DNA of 64,000 nucleotides, from positions 1,568,168-1,632,167 of the forward strand of contig NZ_JAJQXW010000001.1 of the NCBI RefSeq assembly GCF_021246445.1. The letters run 5' to 3'. Positions 33,362-42,425 of the stretch are shown in pieces (within the stretch, counting starts at the first letter, position 1; the number at the start of each line of letters is the position of its first letter). The notes below the pieces were generated by a model. That model did no database searches. It was not told where the DNA came from and was given only the letters and a program-made list of their open reading frames with translations. Source of the DNA: Rhabdothermincola salaria (lineage in GTDB: Bacteria > Actinomycetota > Acidimicrobiia > Acidimicrobiales > Acidimicrobilacustridaceae). Both the position numbers and the translations under genes were made by a program.

Positions 33362-35014
33362 TCAGTCCGAGCCGTGCAGCAGGCCGTACTGGATGGAGTC
33401 CATCAAGGCCTGCCACGAGGCCTCGATCACGTTGCTGTCGACGCCGACGGTCGTCCAGACCCGTTCGCCGTCGGTGGAGTCGACCAGCACCCGCACCACC
33501 GCCCCGGTGGCCGCTCCGCCGTCGACGACACGCACCTTGAAGTCGGTGAGGTGGATGCGGTCGAGCACCGGGAAGCGCCCGTTGAGAGCGCGCCGCACGG
33601 CGGCGTCGAGGGCGTTGACCGGGCCGTTGCCCTCGCCCACGGCGGCGACGCGGTGGCCGTCGATCCACAGCTTGACCGTGGCCTCCACGGTGACCTCGAC
33701 CTCGCCGCTGGGCATGACCGGACCCTCGCGGTGGTAGCTCGAGACGCGGTAGGCCTCCACCTGGAAGAAGGACTGCTCCCAGCCGGCGGCTCGACGCATC
33801 AGCAGCTCGAGCGAGGCGTCGGCGGCTTCGAAGGTCCAGCCGACGGACTCGAGGCGCTTGAGGTCCTCGCTGAGGGCGCCCGCGGCGCGGTCGTCGAGCT
33901 CGAGCCCGAACTCGGCGGCCTTCATGGACATGCCGGCCCGGCCACCGAGGTCGGAGACGAGGACCCGGGTGTGGTTGCCGACGACCGAGGGGTCGACGTG
34001 CTCGTAGGTGGCTCCGCCGGCGCGGCCGAGCGCCGAGGTGTGCAGGCCGCCCTTGTGGGCGAAGGCGGAGACGCCGACGAAGGGGTCGGAGGGCTGGGGC
34101 GGCAGGTTGACCAGCTCGGCCACCCGGTGGCTCACCAGGGTGAGCCGCTCCATGCGGCCCTCGGGGAGGGTGGCCACGCCGAGCTTGAGGGTGAGGTCGG
34201 GGATGACCGTCATCAGGTTGGCGTTGCCGGTGCGTTCGCCGTAGCCGTTGATGGTGCCCTGGACCTGGGTCGCCCCACCGAGCACCGCGGCCACGGAGTT
34301 GGCCACCGCGCAGCCCGAGTCGTTCTGGGTGTGGATGCCGACCGCCACGTCGGCGCCCAGGTGCGAGGTGATCTGGGTGGTGATGTGCTGGACCTCGTGG
34401 GGCAGCGAACCGCCGTTGGTGTCGCACAGCACCACGCAGGCGGCGCCGTTGACCGCAGCCGCCTCGAGCACCCGGAGGGCGTACTCGGGGTTGGCCTTGT
34501 AGCCGTCGAAGAAGTGCTCGGCGTCGAAGAAGACCCGCAGGCCCGCATCGGCCAGGAAGCGCACCGACTCGCCGACCATGGCCACGCCCTCGTCGAGGGT
34601 GGTGCGCAGAGCCTCGGTGACGTGGAAGTCCCAGCTCTTGCCCACGATGCACACCGTGCCGGTGCCGGCTCCCACCAACGCCGACAGGGTGGGGTCGACG
34701 TCGACCTTGCCGGCGGGACGGCGGGTGGAGCCGAAGGCCACCAGCTCGGCGGTGGAGAGATCGAGCTCGGTGGGTGCGCGCCGGAAGAACTCCTCGTCGC
34801 GGGGGTTGGCCTGCGGGTACCCGCCCTCGATCCAGCGGACGCCGAGCCAGTCGAGCTGCTCGGCGACGCGCAGCTTGTCGTCGACCGTGAGCGAGATGCC
34901 CTCGAACTGGGCGCCGTCGCGCAGCGTCGTGTCGAAGATCTCGACCGACTCGGGGAGCTGGGGGGTGCCGGCGGCCGTGGCGCCGGGGCGGGGTGCGCCG
35001 TTGCTAGTGGACAT
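33362..35014 (-). CDS. cimA: (R)-citramalate synthase
   Basis: A 550-residue DRE-TIM enzyme. It begins the catalytic domain with DTTLRDGAQFEG (residues about 28-39). It has the metal site GIHTQNDSGCAVANS, where leuA has a STHCHNDLG version, and an LeuA-type regulatory dimer domain at the C-terminus (FKVRVVDGG). It condenses pyruvate and acetyl-CoA to citramalate, the threonine-independent entry to isoleucine. It is third in the leuB-ilvE-cimA operon; its first bases overlap the ilvE stop by 11. Distinguishing it from leuA is helped by a clear leuA at 51-53 kb. Confidence 0.9.
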   Translation of the reverse strand: MSTSNGAPRPGATAAGTPQLPESVEIFDTTLRDGAQFEGISLTVDDKLRVAEQLDWLGVRWIEGGYPQANPRDEEFFRRAPTELDLSTAELVAFGSTRRPAGKVDVDPTLSALVGAGTGTVCIVGKSWDFHVTEALRTTLDEGVAMVGESVRFLADAGLRVFFDAEHFFDGYKANPEYALRVLEAAAVNGAACVVLCDTNGGSLPHEVQHITTQITSHLGADVAVGIHTQNDSGCAVANSVAAVLGGATQVQGTINGYGERTGNANLMTVIPDLTLKLGVATLPEGRMERLTLVSHRVAELVNLPPQPSDPFVGVSAFAHKGGLHTSALGRAGGATYEHVDPSVVGNHTRVLVSDLGGRAGMSMKAAEFGLELDDRAAGALSEDLKRLESVGWTFEAADASLELLMRRAAGWEQSFFQVEAYRVSSYHREGPVMPSGEVEVTVEATVKLWIDGHRVAAVGEGNGPVNALDAAVRRALNGRFPVLDRIHLTDFKVRVVDGGAATGAVVRVLVDSTDGERVWTTVGVDSNVIEASWQALMDSIQYGLLHGSD

Positions 35015-35921
35015 GCTCCAACCAGTCCTTGTAGCGGTCGACCTCGCCGCGCACGGTTCGGGCGTACTCGGCTGCGATGGCCGTGGTCATCGGGCCGGGG
35101 CACGGGATGTCCCGGTCGTCGACCGAGTTGACCGCCGAGACCTCGGCGGCGGTGCCGCACACGAACATCTCCTCGCAGACGTAGAGGTCGCTGCGGGTGA
35201 GGTAGTCGAAGCGGACCTCGAAGCCGAAGTCCTTGGCGATGGCGATCACCGTGTCCTGGGTGAGGCCCTCGAGGGCCCCGGCGGCCACCGGCGGGGTGAC
35301 GAGCACGCCGTCGCGGGCCACGAAGATGTTCTCGCCGGTGCACTCGCTCACGAACCCCTGCGGGCTGAGCATGATGGCTTCGTCGTAGCCAGCCTTGAGG
35401 GCCTCGACCTTGGCCAGCGAGGAGTTCACGTAGTTGCCGGTGGTCTTGGACGCCGGCGGCATGGTGTTGTGGTCGTGGCGGGTCCACGACGAGATCTTCA
35501 TGCGCACGCCCTTGGTGACCGCCTCCTCGCCCAGGTAGGCGCCCCACGGCCAGCAGGCGATGGACACGTCGATGGAGCAGGGCAGGGTGTTGAGGCCCAT
35601 CTCGCCGTAGCCGTAGTAGGCGATGGGACGGATGTAGGCCGATGGCAACCCGCTGGCCCGCACCACGTCCTTGGTGGCCTGCACCAGCTCCTCGACGGAG
35701 TAGGGCAGCTCCATCCCCATGATCTTGGCCGAGTTGTGCAGGCGGGCCATGTGCTCGGTGAGACGGAACACGGCCGGGCCCTGGGGCGTCTCGTAGGCCC
35801 GGATGCCCTCGAACACGCCCATGCCGTAGTGCAGGGTGTGGGTGAGCACGTGGATGCGGGCGTCGTCCCAGGCGACGAGCTCGCCGTTCATCCAGATCTT
35901 CTCGGTGGGTGTGATGGGCAC
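35004..35921 (-). CDS. ilvE: Branched-chain amino acid aminotransferase
   Basis: A 305-residue class IV PLP aminotransferase. It has IWMNGELVAWDDA, HTLHYGMGVFEGIRAY near residues 29-44, a Lys in the PPASKTTGNYVNS region, EALKAGYDEAIML and SECTGENIFVARDG, all diagnostic. It catalyses the last step of Leu, Ile and Val synthesis. The GTG at 35921 is chosen because AGGGGG lies just upstream. It is 14 bp after the leuB stop and overlaps cimA by 11 bp, so the three form one operon under the leader at 37053-37094. Confidence 0.94.
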   Translation of the reverse strand: MPITPTEKIWMNGELVAWDDARIHVLTHTLHYGMGVFEGIRAYETPQGPAVFRLTEHMARLHNSAKIMGMELPYSVEELVQATKDVVRASGLPSAYIRPIAYYGYGEMGLNTLPCSIDVSIACWPWGAYLGEEAVTKGVRMKISSWTRHDHNTMPPASKTTGNYVNSSLAKVEALKAGYDEAIMLSPQGFVSECTGENIFVARDGVLVTPPVAAGALEGLTQDTVIAIAKDFGFEVRFDYLTRSDLYVCEEMFVCGTAAEVSAVNSVDDRDIPCPGPMTTAIAAEYARTVRGEVDRYKDWLEHVH

Positions 35922-35935
35922 AGGTGTTCCCCCTG

Positions 35936-36910
35936 TTACAGCCGGCCGGCGACAGCGTCGCCGATCTCGGTGGTGGATCCGGTGAGGGTGGCGGTCTCGG
36001 CACACGCCGCACGGATGCGTGCGGCCGCGTCGGCCTCGCCCAGGAAGTCGAGCATCATGGCCGCCGAGAGGATGGCGGCGACCGGGTTGGCCTTGTTCTG
36101 ACCGGCGATGTCGGGGGCCGAGCCGTGCACCGGCTCGAACATCGACGGTCCGGTGCGATCGGGGTTGAGGTTGCCCGAGGAGGCGAGCCCGATGCCCCCC
36201 GACACCGCTCCACCCAGATCGGTGAGGATGTCGCCGAAGAGGTTGTCGGTGACGATCACGTCGTAGCGCTGCGGGCTCTCGACGAAGTAGATGCACGCGG
36301 CATCGACGTGGTTGTAGGCGGTCTCCACATCGGGGTACTCGGCGGCCACGGCGTCGAAGGTGCGCTCCCACAGGTCGCCGGCGAAGGTGAGCACGTTGGT
36401 CTTGTGGACCAACGTGAGGTGCTTGCGCTCCCGGCTGCGAGCCAGCTCGAAGGCGTAGCGCACGCAGCGCTCGACCCCGAAGCGGGTGTTGACCGACCCC
36501 TGCGTGGCGACCTCGTGGGGGGTCCCCTTGCGCAGGAAACCGCCCTCGCCGGCGTAGGTGCCCTCGGTGTTCTCGCGGATCACGATGAACTCGTGCCCGG
36601 GGGCCAGGAACGGACGCTGGTTCACGTAGAGGTCGAGGTCGAAGCGCATCTTGAGCAACAGCCCCCGCTCGATGACGCCAGGAGGCACGTCGGGGGTGCC
36701 TACCGCACCGAGGAAGAGGGCGTCGAGACCACGCCACTCGGCGATGGTGGCGTCGTCGAGGACGACCCCGTCGCGCAGGTAGCGCTCACCGCCGAGGTCG
36801 TAGTCGACCGTGTCGAGCTCGACACCCGCCGCCCGCACGATGCCGAGCGCGATCGGGACGACCTCGTGGCCGATGCCGTCTCCGGGGATGACTCCGATCC
36901 TGTGACTCAA
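35936..36910 (-). CDS. leuB: 3-isopropylmalate dehydrogenase
   Basis: A 324-residue NAD-dependent decarboxylating dehydrogenase. [14 protein letters not shown] is at about 5-18. [46 protein letters not shown] and [14 protein letters not shown] are core motifs. It oxidises 3-isopropylmalate to the leucine keto-acid precursor. I chose TTG at 36910 because GGAG lies at good spacing and homology begins there. The in-frame extension to 37036 runs into the regulatory leader and is not needed. It leads the operon. Confidence 0.92.
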   Translation of the reverse strand: MSHRIGVIPGDGIGHEVVPIALGIVRAAGVELDTVDYDLGGERYLRDGVVLDDATIAEWRGLDALFLGAVGTPDVPPGVIERGLLLKMRFDLDLYVNQRPFLAPGHEFIVIRENTEGTYAGEGGFLRKGTPHEVATQGSVNTRFGVERCVRYAFELARSRERKHLTLVHKTNVLTFAGDLWERTFDAVAAEYPDVETAYNHVDAACIYFVESPQRYDVIVTDNLFGDILTDLGGAVSGGIGLASSGNLNPDRTGPSMFEPVHGSAPDIAGQNKANPVAAILSAAMMLDFLGEADAAARIRAACAETATLTGSTTEIGDAVAGRL

Positions 36911-36943
36911 CGCAATTCTCCGAGCAGGCTTGGGTGGCGGCGC

Positions 36944-36988
36944 CGTCGGCTCTCCCGACGACGGGGCCACAGTGTGCACAGCGGCCCC
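36944..36988 (-). promoter_or_regulatory. Hairpins in the leuB leader (possible attenuator)
   Basis: Two stems lie between the leader peptide and leuB. GGGGCC-14-GGCCCC spans 36963-36988 and CGTCGG-GAGAG-CCGACG spans 36944-36960 on the minus strand. A 9-bp stem (37030-37052) with loop TTCGT abuts the leader stop. Neither downstream stem has a T-run, so intrinsic termination is less certain than at leuA, and translational or Rho-linked control is also possible. Confidence 0.45.
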
Positions 36989-37052
36989 TACAACGACAAA
37001 GCCGCCCACCAGGTGGACGGCCAGAGAAGCGCACACCGACGAACGGCGTGCG

Positions 37053-37094
37053 CTACCGAATGATCGCTACCAGGGTCGTGGGGGCGACGGGCAC
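37053..37094 (-). CDS. Branched-chain leader peptide of leuB-ilvE-cimA
   Basis: GTG to TAG, 13 residues: [13 protein letters not shown]. Six residues (Val, Leu, Val, Ile, Ile, plus the Ala between) make a Leu-Val-Ala-Ile-Ile block just before the stop, with the rare codons GTA and ATT. A TACACT -10 box lies 7 bases before the GTG, so the start codon would be the first transcribed bases. A 9-bp stem with loop TTCGT begins right after the stop codon, and further hairpins precede leuB. All three branched-chain amino acids are read, fitting an operon that serves Leu, Ile and Val. Too short to be recognised by homology. Confidence 0.65.
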   Translation of the reverse strand: MPVAPTTLVAIIR

Positions 37095-37101
37095 GACGCA
37101 G

Positions 37102-37107
37102 AGTGTA
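37102..37107 (-). promoter_or_regulatory. -10 box of the leuB leader transcript
   Basis: TACACT on the minus strand, 7 bases before the leader GTG; transcription would start at or beside the G of GTG. The -35 region (TGTGCG) is weak. Confidence 0.5.
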
Positions 37108-37158
37108 CCCCCCTCGCCGAGGCGGCGCACAGGGGTATGCCCGCCCGCTCCGCCTCGC

Positions 37159-37164
37159 TACCAT
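37159..37164 (+). promoter_or_regulatory. -10 box of greA (leaderless start)
   Basis: TACCAT lies exactly 7 bases before the greA GTG at 37172. No Shine-Dalgarno is present, so the mRNA is probably leaderless. Confidence 0.5.
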
Positions 37165-37171
37165 CCACCAG

Positions 37172-37639
37172 GTGCCCGACGTCCACCACCTCTCACAATC
37201 AGCCTACGACCGCCTGAGCAGCGAGCTCGAGGAGCTCACCACGCACGGCCGGGTCGACATCGCCCGCAAGATCCAGGCCGCCCGTGAGCTGGGCGACCTC
37301 TCCGAGAACGGCGACTACCACGCCGCCAAGGAGGAGCAGGGCAAGATGGAGGGACGCATCCGCCACCTGCAGGCGCTCCTGCAGGACTGCGAGATCGTGG
37401 AGGCGGGCGCCACCGACTCGGTCGCCACCGGCGTCGTCGTGTCCATCTGCTACGAAGGCGACGACGATCCGGAGCGCTTCCTCATCGGCTCCATCGAGGA
37501 GCGCAACGGCGACGTCGAGGTCGTCTCTCCGGGCTCACCGCTCGGCCAGGCGCTGATGGGCCGGCGCATCGGCGAGGTCGTCGGCTACGAGGCGCCCAAC
37601 GGCGAGCTGCGGGTCGAGATCGTCGACATCGAGGCCTGA
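37172..37639 (+). CDS. greA: Transcription elongation factor GreA
   Basis: A 155-residue protein with the GreA/B architecture. The N-terminal coiled-coil has ELGDLSENGDYHAAKEEQG with the acidic tip DLSENGDY that reaches into the polymerase channel and helps cleave backtracked RNA. The C-terminal FKBP-like domain has SPLGQALMGRRIGEVV. It is slightly shorter than the usual 158. The GTG at 37172 is supported by TACCAT 7 bases upstream. The alpha/beta-hydrolase gene follows 14 bp later. Confidence 0.94.
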   Translation: MPDVHHLSQSAYDRLSSELEELTTHGRVDIARKIQAARELGDLSENGDYHAAKEEQGKMEGRIRHLQALLQDCEIVEAGATDSVATGVVVSICYEGDDDPERFLIGSIEERNGDVEVVSPGSPLGQALMGRRIGEVVGYEAPNGELRVEIVDIEA

Positions 37640-37653
37640 GTGGCGCCACGCCG

Positions 37654-38556
37654 GTGAGCCAGCCCCGGTCCTCCGCCGACGACCATGGCGAGGCCGATGA
37701 TCCGGAGGCCACCGCGCCGTTCCCCACCCCCGGGTTGCCCGAGGGTCGTGTCGTGGAGCTCCCCGGTAGAGGCACGACCTTCGTGCGCGAGGTCGCGGGG
37801 CCACCAGGGGCCCCGACCGTCGTGTTGCTCCACGGCTGGACGGCCAACTCCGCCCTGAACTGGTTCGCCACCTATCAGCCTCTCGGTGAGCACTTCAGGG
37901 TGGTGGCCCTCGACCACCGGGGTCACGGTCTGGGTCTGCGCACCTGGCGTCGCTTCCGTCTGGAGGACTGCGCCGACGACGTCGCCGCCCTGGCCGAGGT
38001 GCTCGGCATCGAACGCTTCGTACCGGTCGGCTACTCGATGGGCGGCCCGATCGCCCAGCTCCTCTGGCAGCGCCACCGCTCGCGGGTCCAGGGTCTGGTG
38101 CTGTGCGCCACCAGCCGCAACTTCAAGGCCCATCCGAGCGAGCACGCCGTGTTCGGCGTCATCGCCGGGCTCACCGTGGCCGCCCGGGCCGCGCCCATCG
38201 GGTTGCGCCGGCGCGTCACCGACAGGGTCCTGGTGGCCCGCTACGAGGACACGCCGTTGGGCCGCTGGGCTCGGGACCAGGCGCGCCTCAACGACCTGCG
38301 TTCCATCCTCGAGGCCGGCCACGCGCTGTCGACGTTCTCCTCCAAGGCCTGGATACGCGACGTCGACGTCCCGACCGGGGTGGTCATCCCCCGCTTCGAC
38401 GCCACCGTGCCCCCTCGACGCCAACGGCGGCTGGCCGAAGCCATCCCCGGCGCCCGGGTCTGGGAGGTCGACGGGGCCCACGACGTCTGTGCCGTCGATC
38501 CACCGGCGTTCGTGCCCGCCCTCCTCGAGGCCTGCCACCACGCCGCCGCGGGGTGA
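37654..38556 (+). CDS. Alpha/beta hydrolase
   Basis: A 300-residue hydrolase fold. VVLLHGWTANSALNW carries the oxyanion loop (HGW), GYSMGGPIAQLL the nucleophile Ser (GxSxG), and DGAHDVCAVDP the catalytic His; the acidic partner is not obvious but would lie in the RFDATVPP segment. It resembles actinobacterial esterases and C-C hydrolases. GTG start, 14 bp after greA and so probably cotranscribed. Substrate unknown. Confidence 0.85.
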   Translation: MSQPRSSADDHGEADDPEATAPFPTPGLPEGRVVELPGRGTTFVREVAGPPGAPTVVLLHGWTANSALNWFATYQPLGEHFRVVALDHRGHGLGLRTWRRFRLEDCADDVAALAEVLGIERFVPVGYSMGGPIAQLLWQRHRSRVQGLVLCATSRNFKAHPSEHAVFGVIAGLTVAARAAPIGLRRRVTDRVLVARYEDTPLGRWARDQARLNDLRSILEAGHALSTFSSKAWIRDVDVPTGVVIPRFDATVPPRRQRRLAEAIPGARVWEVDGAHDVCAVDPPAFVPALLEACHHAAAG

Positions 38557-38574
38557 GGCGCCTGCCGGTGCGCC

Positions 38575-40167
38575 TCAGGTGGCCACCAGGTCGATGCGGT
38601 GGCCCAGGACCCGCTCGAGGAGGTCCTTGCGCTCCGTCCCGGTGTGCAGCTCGAGGCTGAGGTCGGCTCCCGGACGGCCGGTGACGAGGATCTGCAACGG
38701 ACCCGAGCCGTTGGCGCTGGTGACCCGGAGGTGCTCGACGGGGCCGGCGTGGGAGCGGTCGAGGGCGATGGCCACCCGCAGGATGCCGGCGAGGACCGTC
38801 ACCGCCTCCTGGTCCTCCGGCCGGAGGCGGGCGAACTCGGTGTGCTTGGGCTTCGGTGCGCTCTTGCGGTGGTAGCGGGCGATCAGGGCGATGAGCTCGA
38901 TCTCGTGGTCGGTGAAGCCGGCCAATCGGTCGGAGTGGCGGATCAGGTAGTAGCTGTGCTTGTGGTGCTCGGAGTGGGAGATGGCCTGCCCCACGTTGGC
39001 CAGCAACGCCCCGGCCTCGAGCAGCTCGCGCCACTCGTCGTCGAGGCCGTGCCAGCGGGCGGTGGCGTCGAACAGCTCCAGCGCCAGCCCGGCCGTGCGC
39101 TCGGAGTGCTCCGGCTCGTCGTCCATCGACGCGGCGAGGGCCACCACGCTACGACGGCGGAGGTCGCGCAGGTGGTGGAGGTTGGCCCCCCGGCGGCGGG
39201 CGAGGGCATCGAGCAGCGCTCCCTCGCGCAGGGCGTAGTCCGAGAAGACCACCTCGTCGATGCCGAGGCCACGCACCACGCCGTCGAGGATGAGGGCCCC
39301 GGCCAGGATGATGTCGGCCCGCCCCGCGTCCATGCCCGGCAGCCGTCGCCGGCCCTCGACCGTCTCGGCCGCGATGAGCTCGTCGACGACGGCGGCGATC
39401 TCGGCGGCGGTCACCGAGGCGTTGTTGTAGGTCCGCGCCGGTTCGTCACCCCGCGCCGTGAGGGCCATGGCGACCACGGCCTCGGCGGTACCCGAGGACA
39501 CCACCGCCACCTCGAAGCCGACCCGTTCCACGTCGCGGGCCATGGGGGCCAGCACCGAGCGGATGTTGCGTCGGCAGGCATCGACCGCACCGGGGTGGAG
39601 CCGGTCGCCCCGGAAGAAGCGCCGGGTGAGCCGGATGGCGCCGAGCTTGAGGCTCCCCACGGCGAGGGTCTCCCCCCGCTCCCCCACCAGGATCTCGGTC
39701 GAGCCGCCGCCGATGTCCACCAGCACGAGACGGCGGTCGAACACGGGAACGGCCTGCAGCACGCCCAGATGGATGAGTCGGGCCTCCTCCACCCCCGAGA
39801 TGACCTCGACCTCCACGCCCGCCTCGTCGCGGGCCCGGGAGAGGAACTCCTCTGCGTTCTCCGCTTCGCGCACCGCGGAGGTGGCCACCGCGTGCACGTC
39901 GGCGTCGTGGATGGCCGCGATGCGGGCCATGCGGGCCAGGGCCTGCACCCCCCGGTCGATGGCGTCGGGGACCAGGCGCTTCATGTCGCCCGACGCCGAC
40001 CCGAGGCGGACCATCTCCTTCTCCCGGGCGATGACCTCGAACTCGCCACCGCCGTCGCCGGGGCCCCGACCGATGCGAGCCACCACCATGTGGAAGGAGT
40101 TGGTGCCGATGTCGATGGCCGCGAGGGGCCGCTCGACGGGGGTGGCGTCGTCGCTCACGACGTTCAC
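38575..40167 (-). CDS. Ppx/GppA family exopolyphosphatase
   Basis: A 530-residue protein of the ASKHA fold. AAIDIGTNSFHMVVAR (phosphate 1) and LVDIGGGSTEILVG (phosphate 2) are both present, and a C-terminal HD-type helical region (HSEHHKHSYYLIRHSD) follows. It hydrolyses polyphosphate or the 5'-phosphate of pppGpp. It is last in a two-gene unit with the IclR gene (4-bp ATGA overlap), an uncommon pairing that ties polyphosphate or stringent metabolism to leucine regulation. Confidence 0.9.
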   Translation of the reverse strand: MNVVSDDATPVERPLAAIDIGTNSFHMVVARIGRGPGDGGGEFEVIAREKEMVRLGSASGDMKRLVPDAIDRGVQALARMARIAAIHDADVHAVATSAVREAENAEEFLSRARDEAGVEVEVISGVEEARLIHLGVLQAVPVFDRRLVLVDIGGGSTEILVGERGETLAVGSLKLGAIRLTRRFFRGDRLHPGAVDACRRNIRSVLAPMARDVERVGFEVAVVSSGTAEAVVAMALTARGDEPARTYNNASVTAAEIAAVVDELIAAETVEGRRRLPGMDAGRADIILAGALILDGVVRGLGIDEVVFSDYALREGALLDALARRRGANLHHLRDLRRRSVVALAASMDDEPEHSERTAGLALELFDATARWHGLDDEWRELLEAGALLANVGQAISHSEHHKHSYYLIRHSDRLAGFTDHEIELIALIARYHRKSAPKPKHTEFARLRPEDQEAVTVLAGILRVAIALDRSHAGPVEHLRVTSANGSGPLQILVTGRPGADLSLELHTGTERKDLLERVLGHRIDLVAT

Positions 40168-40829
40168 TCTTGTCGCAACCCGGCGTCGCGCTCCAGCCTG
40201 CGGGCGGCGGCCACCACCGCCGCGCCGTAGCGGCGGCCCGGTGCCCGGGTGGTCCGACCGATGGGGCCCGAGACGCTCATGGCGGCCACGATCCGGCCGT
40301 CGGCGTCGAGGACCGGCGCGCTGACCGAGGCCACGCCCGGCTCACGCTCGCCCACGCTGTCGACCCACCCCCGTCGGGGAAGGGCGTCCGGTTCGGCCAG
40401 GAGGCGCCCCGCGGAGCCGGCCCCGAGGGGGAGGCGGGCCCCGACAGGCACGATGGTGCGCAGCCCGTGGGGCGACTCGAGCGCGGCCACGCAGACCCGC
40501 ACCTCGCCCTCACGCAGGTACAGCTGCACGCTCTCACCGGTGGCGTCGCGGAGCTCGGCGAGCGCGGGGCCGGCGGCGTCGACGAGGGACAGGCCTTCCG
40601 AGGCGGCCCGGCCCAGGGCGACCAGCCGGGCGCCGAGGGCGAAGCGCCCCTCGTCGTCGCGTCGCACGAGCCCGTGGTGCTCGAGGGCCACGGCGAGGCG
40701 ATGGGCCGTGGCCCGGGTGAGCCCGGTCGCCTCCACCAGCTCGGCCAGGGAGCGGGGCTCGACCTCGAGCACGGCCAGCACGGCCACGGCCTTGTCGAGG
40801 ACGCCCACACCACCTACACTCGATCCCAC
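40164..40829 (-). CDS. IclR family regulator (LtbR/NdgR type) of leuCD
   Basis: A 221-residue regulator. The winged HTH is at the start ([23 protein letters not shown]) and the IclR effector domain follows ([34 protein letters not shown]). In corynebacteria and Streptomyces the IclR-type LtbR/NdgR gene is divergent from leuCD and represses it, exactly this layout. TAGTCT lies 6 bases before the GTG at 40829, suggesting a leaderless mRNA. The palindrome at 40844-40860 is the likely operator for both directions. Confidence 0.9.
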   Translation of the reverse strand: MGSSVGGVGVLDKAVAVLAVLEVEPRSLAELVEATGLTRATAHRLAVALEHHGLVRRDDEGRFALGARLVALGRAASEGLSLVDAAGPALAELRDATGESVQLYLREGEVRVCVAALESPHGLRTIVPVGARLPLGAGSAGRLLAEPDALPRRGWVDSVGEREPGVASVSAPVLDADGRIVAAMSVSGPIGRTTRAPGRRYGAAVVAAARRLERDAGLRQE

Positions 40830-40843
40830 GAGACAAGACTAGC

Positions 40844-40860
40844 GTCTCACATATTGAGAC
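40844..40860. promoter_or_regulatory. Palindrome between the IclR gene and leuC (probable operator)
   Basis: GTCTCA-CATAT-TGAGAC is a perfect 6-bp dyad, AT-rich at its centre. A further GAGAC at 40830-40834 pairs with GTCTC at 40844-40848. The IclR -10 (TAGTCT, 40836-40841 minus) lies between these, so a bound dimer would block its own gene and leuCD. Confidence 0.65.
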
Positions 40861-41005
40861 ACAAGCAGGACGCAGACGGACCCACCCCACCAGGGCCCGG
40901 CCACCACGAGGGTGGCTCCCCGGTCGAGGTGGACAGCCGAGACGCGACGTCGGGCTCGAGATGCGCCGGTCGGCCCCCGCCGGCGCCGACGAAAGGACCG
41001 CACCC

Positions 41006-42412
41006 ATGGCCGAGGCCAGGACCCTCAGCGAGAAGATCTGGGACGACCACGTCGTACGCCGGGCGAACGGCGACCCCGACGTGCTCTACATCGACCTGCA
41101 CCTCGTCCACGAGGTGACCTCCCCGCAGGCCTTCGACGGCCTGCGGCTGGCCGGGAGGACCGTGCGCCGCCCGGACCTCACCGTCGCCACGGAGGACCAC
41201 AACGTCCCCACCCTCGACATCGACCAGCCCATCGCCGATCCGATCTCGCGCAAGCAGGTCGAGGTGCTGCGGGCCAACACCGCCGAGTTCGGCGTGGTCG
41301 AGCACCCCATGGGCTCGCCGGGCCAGGGCATCGTGCACGTCATCGGCCCCGAGCAGGGCCTCACCCTGCCGGGCATGACCATCGTGTGCGGCGACAGCCA
41401 CACCGCCACCCACGGCGCGTTCGGCGCCCTGGCCTTCGGCATCGGCACCAGCGAGGTCGAGCACGTCCTCGCCACCCAGACCCTGCAACAGCACCGTCCC
41501 GGCACCATGGCCGTCGAGGTCGACGGCACCCTGTCGCCCGGGGTCACCGCCAAGGACCTGATCCTGGCCATCATCGGCCGCATCGGCACCGGCGGCGGCA
41601 TCGGCTCGATCATCGAGTACCGGGGTGAAGCCATCCGCAACCTCTCGATGGAAGGCCGCATGACGGTCTGCAACATGTCCATCGAGGCCGGAGCCAAGGC
41701 CGGTCTCATCGCCCCCGACGAGACCACCTTCGCCTACCTCGAGGGCCGCGAGCACGCCCCGAAGGGCCCGGCCTGGGAGGCCGCCCTCGAGTACTGGCGC
41801 AGCCTGCCCACCGACGAGGGCGCCAGCTTCGACAAGGTCGTGCACATCGACGGGAGCGCCCTGACCCCGTTCGTGTCCTGGGGCACCAACCCCGGTCAGG
41901 TCGTCGAGCTCAGCGGGGCCGTGCCCGACCCCGACAGCTTCGAGGAGGCCTCGGGCAAGGACGCCGCCCGCCGAGCCCTGGAGTACATGGGCCTCACGGC
42001 CGGCACCCCGATCCGCGAGGTCCCGGTCGACACCGTCTTCATCGGTTCGTGCACCAACTCGCGCATCGAGGACCTGCGGGCCGCGGCTGCCGTGGCCGAG
42101 GGCCGTTCGGTGAAGTCCGGGATGCGCGCCATGGTCGTGCCCGGCTCTTATCAGGTGAAGCTCCAGGCCGAGCGCGAGGGCCTCCACGAGGTCTTCACCG
42201 GGGCCGGCTTCGAGTGGCGAGAGCCGGGCTGCTCGATGTGCCTGGCCATGAACCCCGACAAGCTCGCTCCCGGCGAGCGGGCCGCATCCACCTCGAACCG
42301 CAACTTCGAGGGCCGTCAGGGCCGCGGCGGGCGCACCCACCTGGTGAGCCCCGCCGTCGCCGCCGCCACCGCCATCGCCGGCACGTTCGCCGCCCCCGGC
42401 GACCTCGACTGA
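41006..42412 (+). CDS. leuC: 3-isopropylmalate dehydratase, large subunit
   Basis: A 468-residue aconitase-family protein. The three cluster cysteines are visible: Cys349 in GSCTNSR and Cys409 and Cys412 in [28 protein letters not shown] is the family core. It isomerises 2- to 3-isopropylmalate via a 4Fe-4S cluster with LeuD. The ATG at 41006 follows GAAAGGA; the frame from 40961 is not needed. It is followed 13 bp later by leuD and preceded by an IclR operator. Confidence 0.97.
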   Translation: MAEARTLSEKIWDDHVVRRANGDPDVLYIDLHLVHEVTSPQAFDGLRLAGRTVRRPDLTVATEDHNVPTLDIDQPIADPISRKQVEVLRANTAEFGVVEHPMGSPGQGIVHVIGPEQGLTLPGMTIVCGDSHTATHGAFGALAFGIGTSEVEHVLATQTLQQHRPGTMAVEVDGTLSPGVTAKDLILAIIGRIGTGGGIGSIIEYRGEAIRNLSMEGRMTVCNMSIEAGAKAGLIAPDETTFAYLEGREHAPKGPAWEAALEYWRSLPTDEGASFDKVVHIDGSALTPFVSWGTNPGQVVELSGAVPDPDSFEEASGKDAARRALEYMGLTAGTPIREVPVDTVFIGSCTNSRIEDLRAAAAVAEGRSVKSGMRAMVVPGSYQVKLQAEREGLHEVFTGAGFEWREPGCSMCLAMNPDKLAPGERAASTSNRNFEGRQGRGGRTHLVSPAVAAATAIAGTFAAPGDLD

Positions 42413-42425
42413 AAAGGACCTCCCC

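Noticed and set aside
31943-35131. 1062-codon open frame on the plus strand
   Set aside because: It overlaps DUF222, the acidic hypothetical gene and cimA in antisense; long antisense frames are expected at this GC content.
36911-37036. N-terminal extension of leuB to an ATG at 37036
   Set aside because: The extension is Val/Ala/Pro-rich, not found in LeuB proteins, and covers the hairpins of the leader; TTG at 36910 has a good ribosome site.
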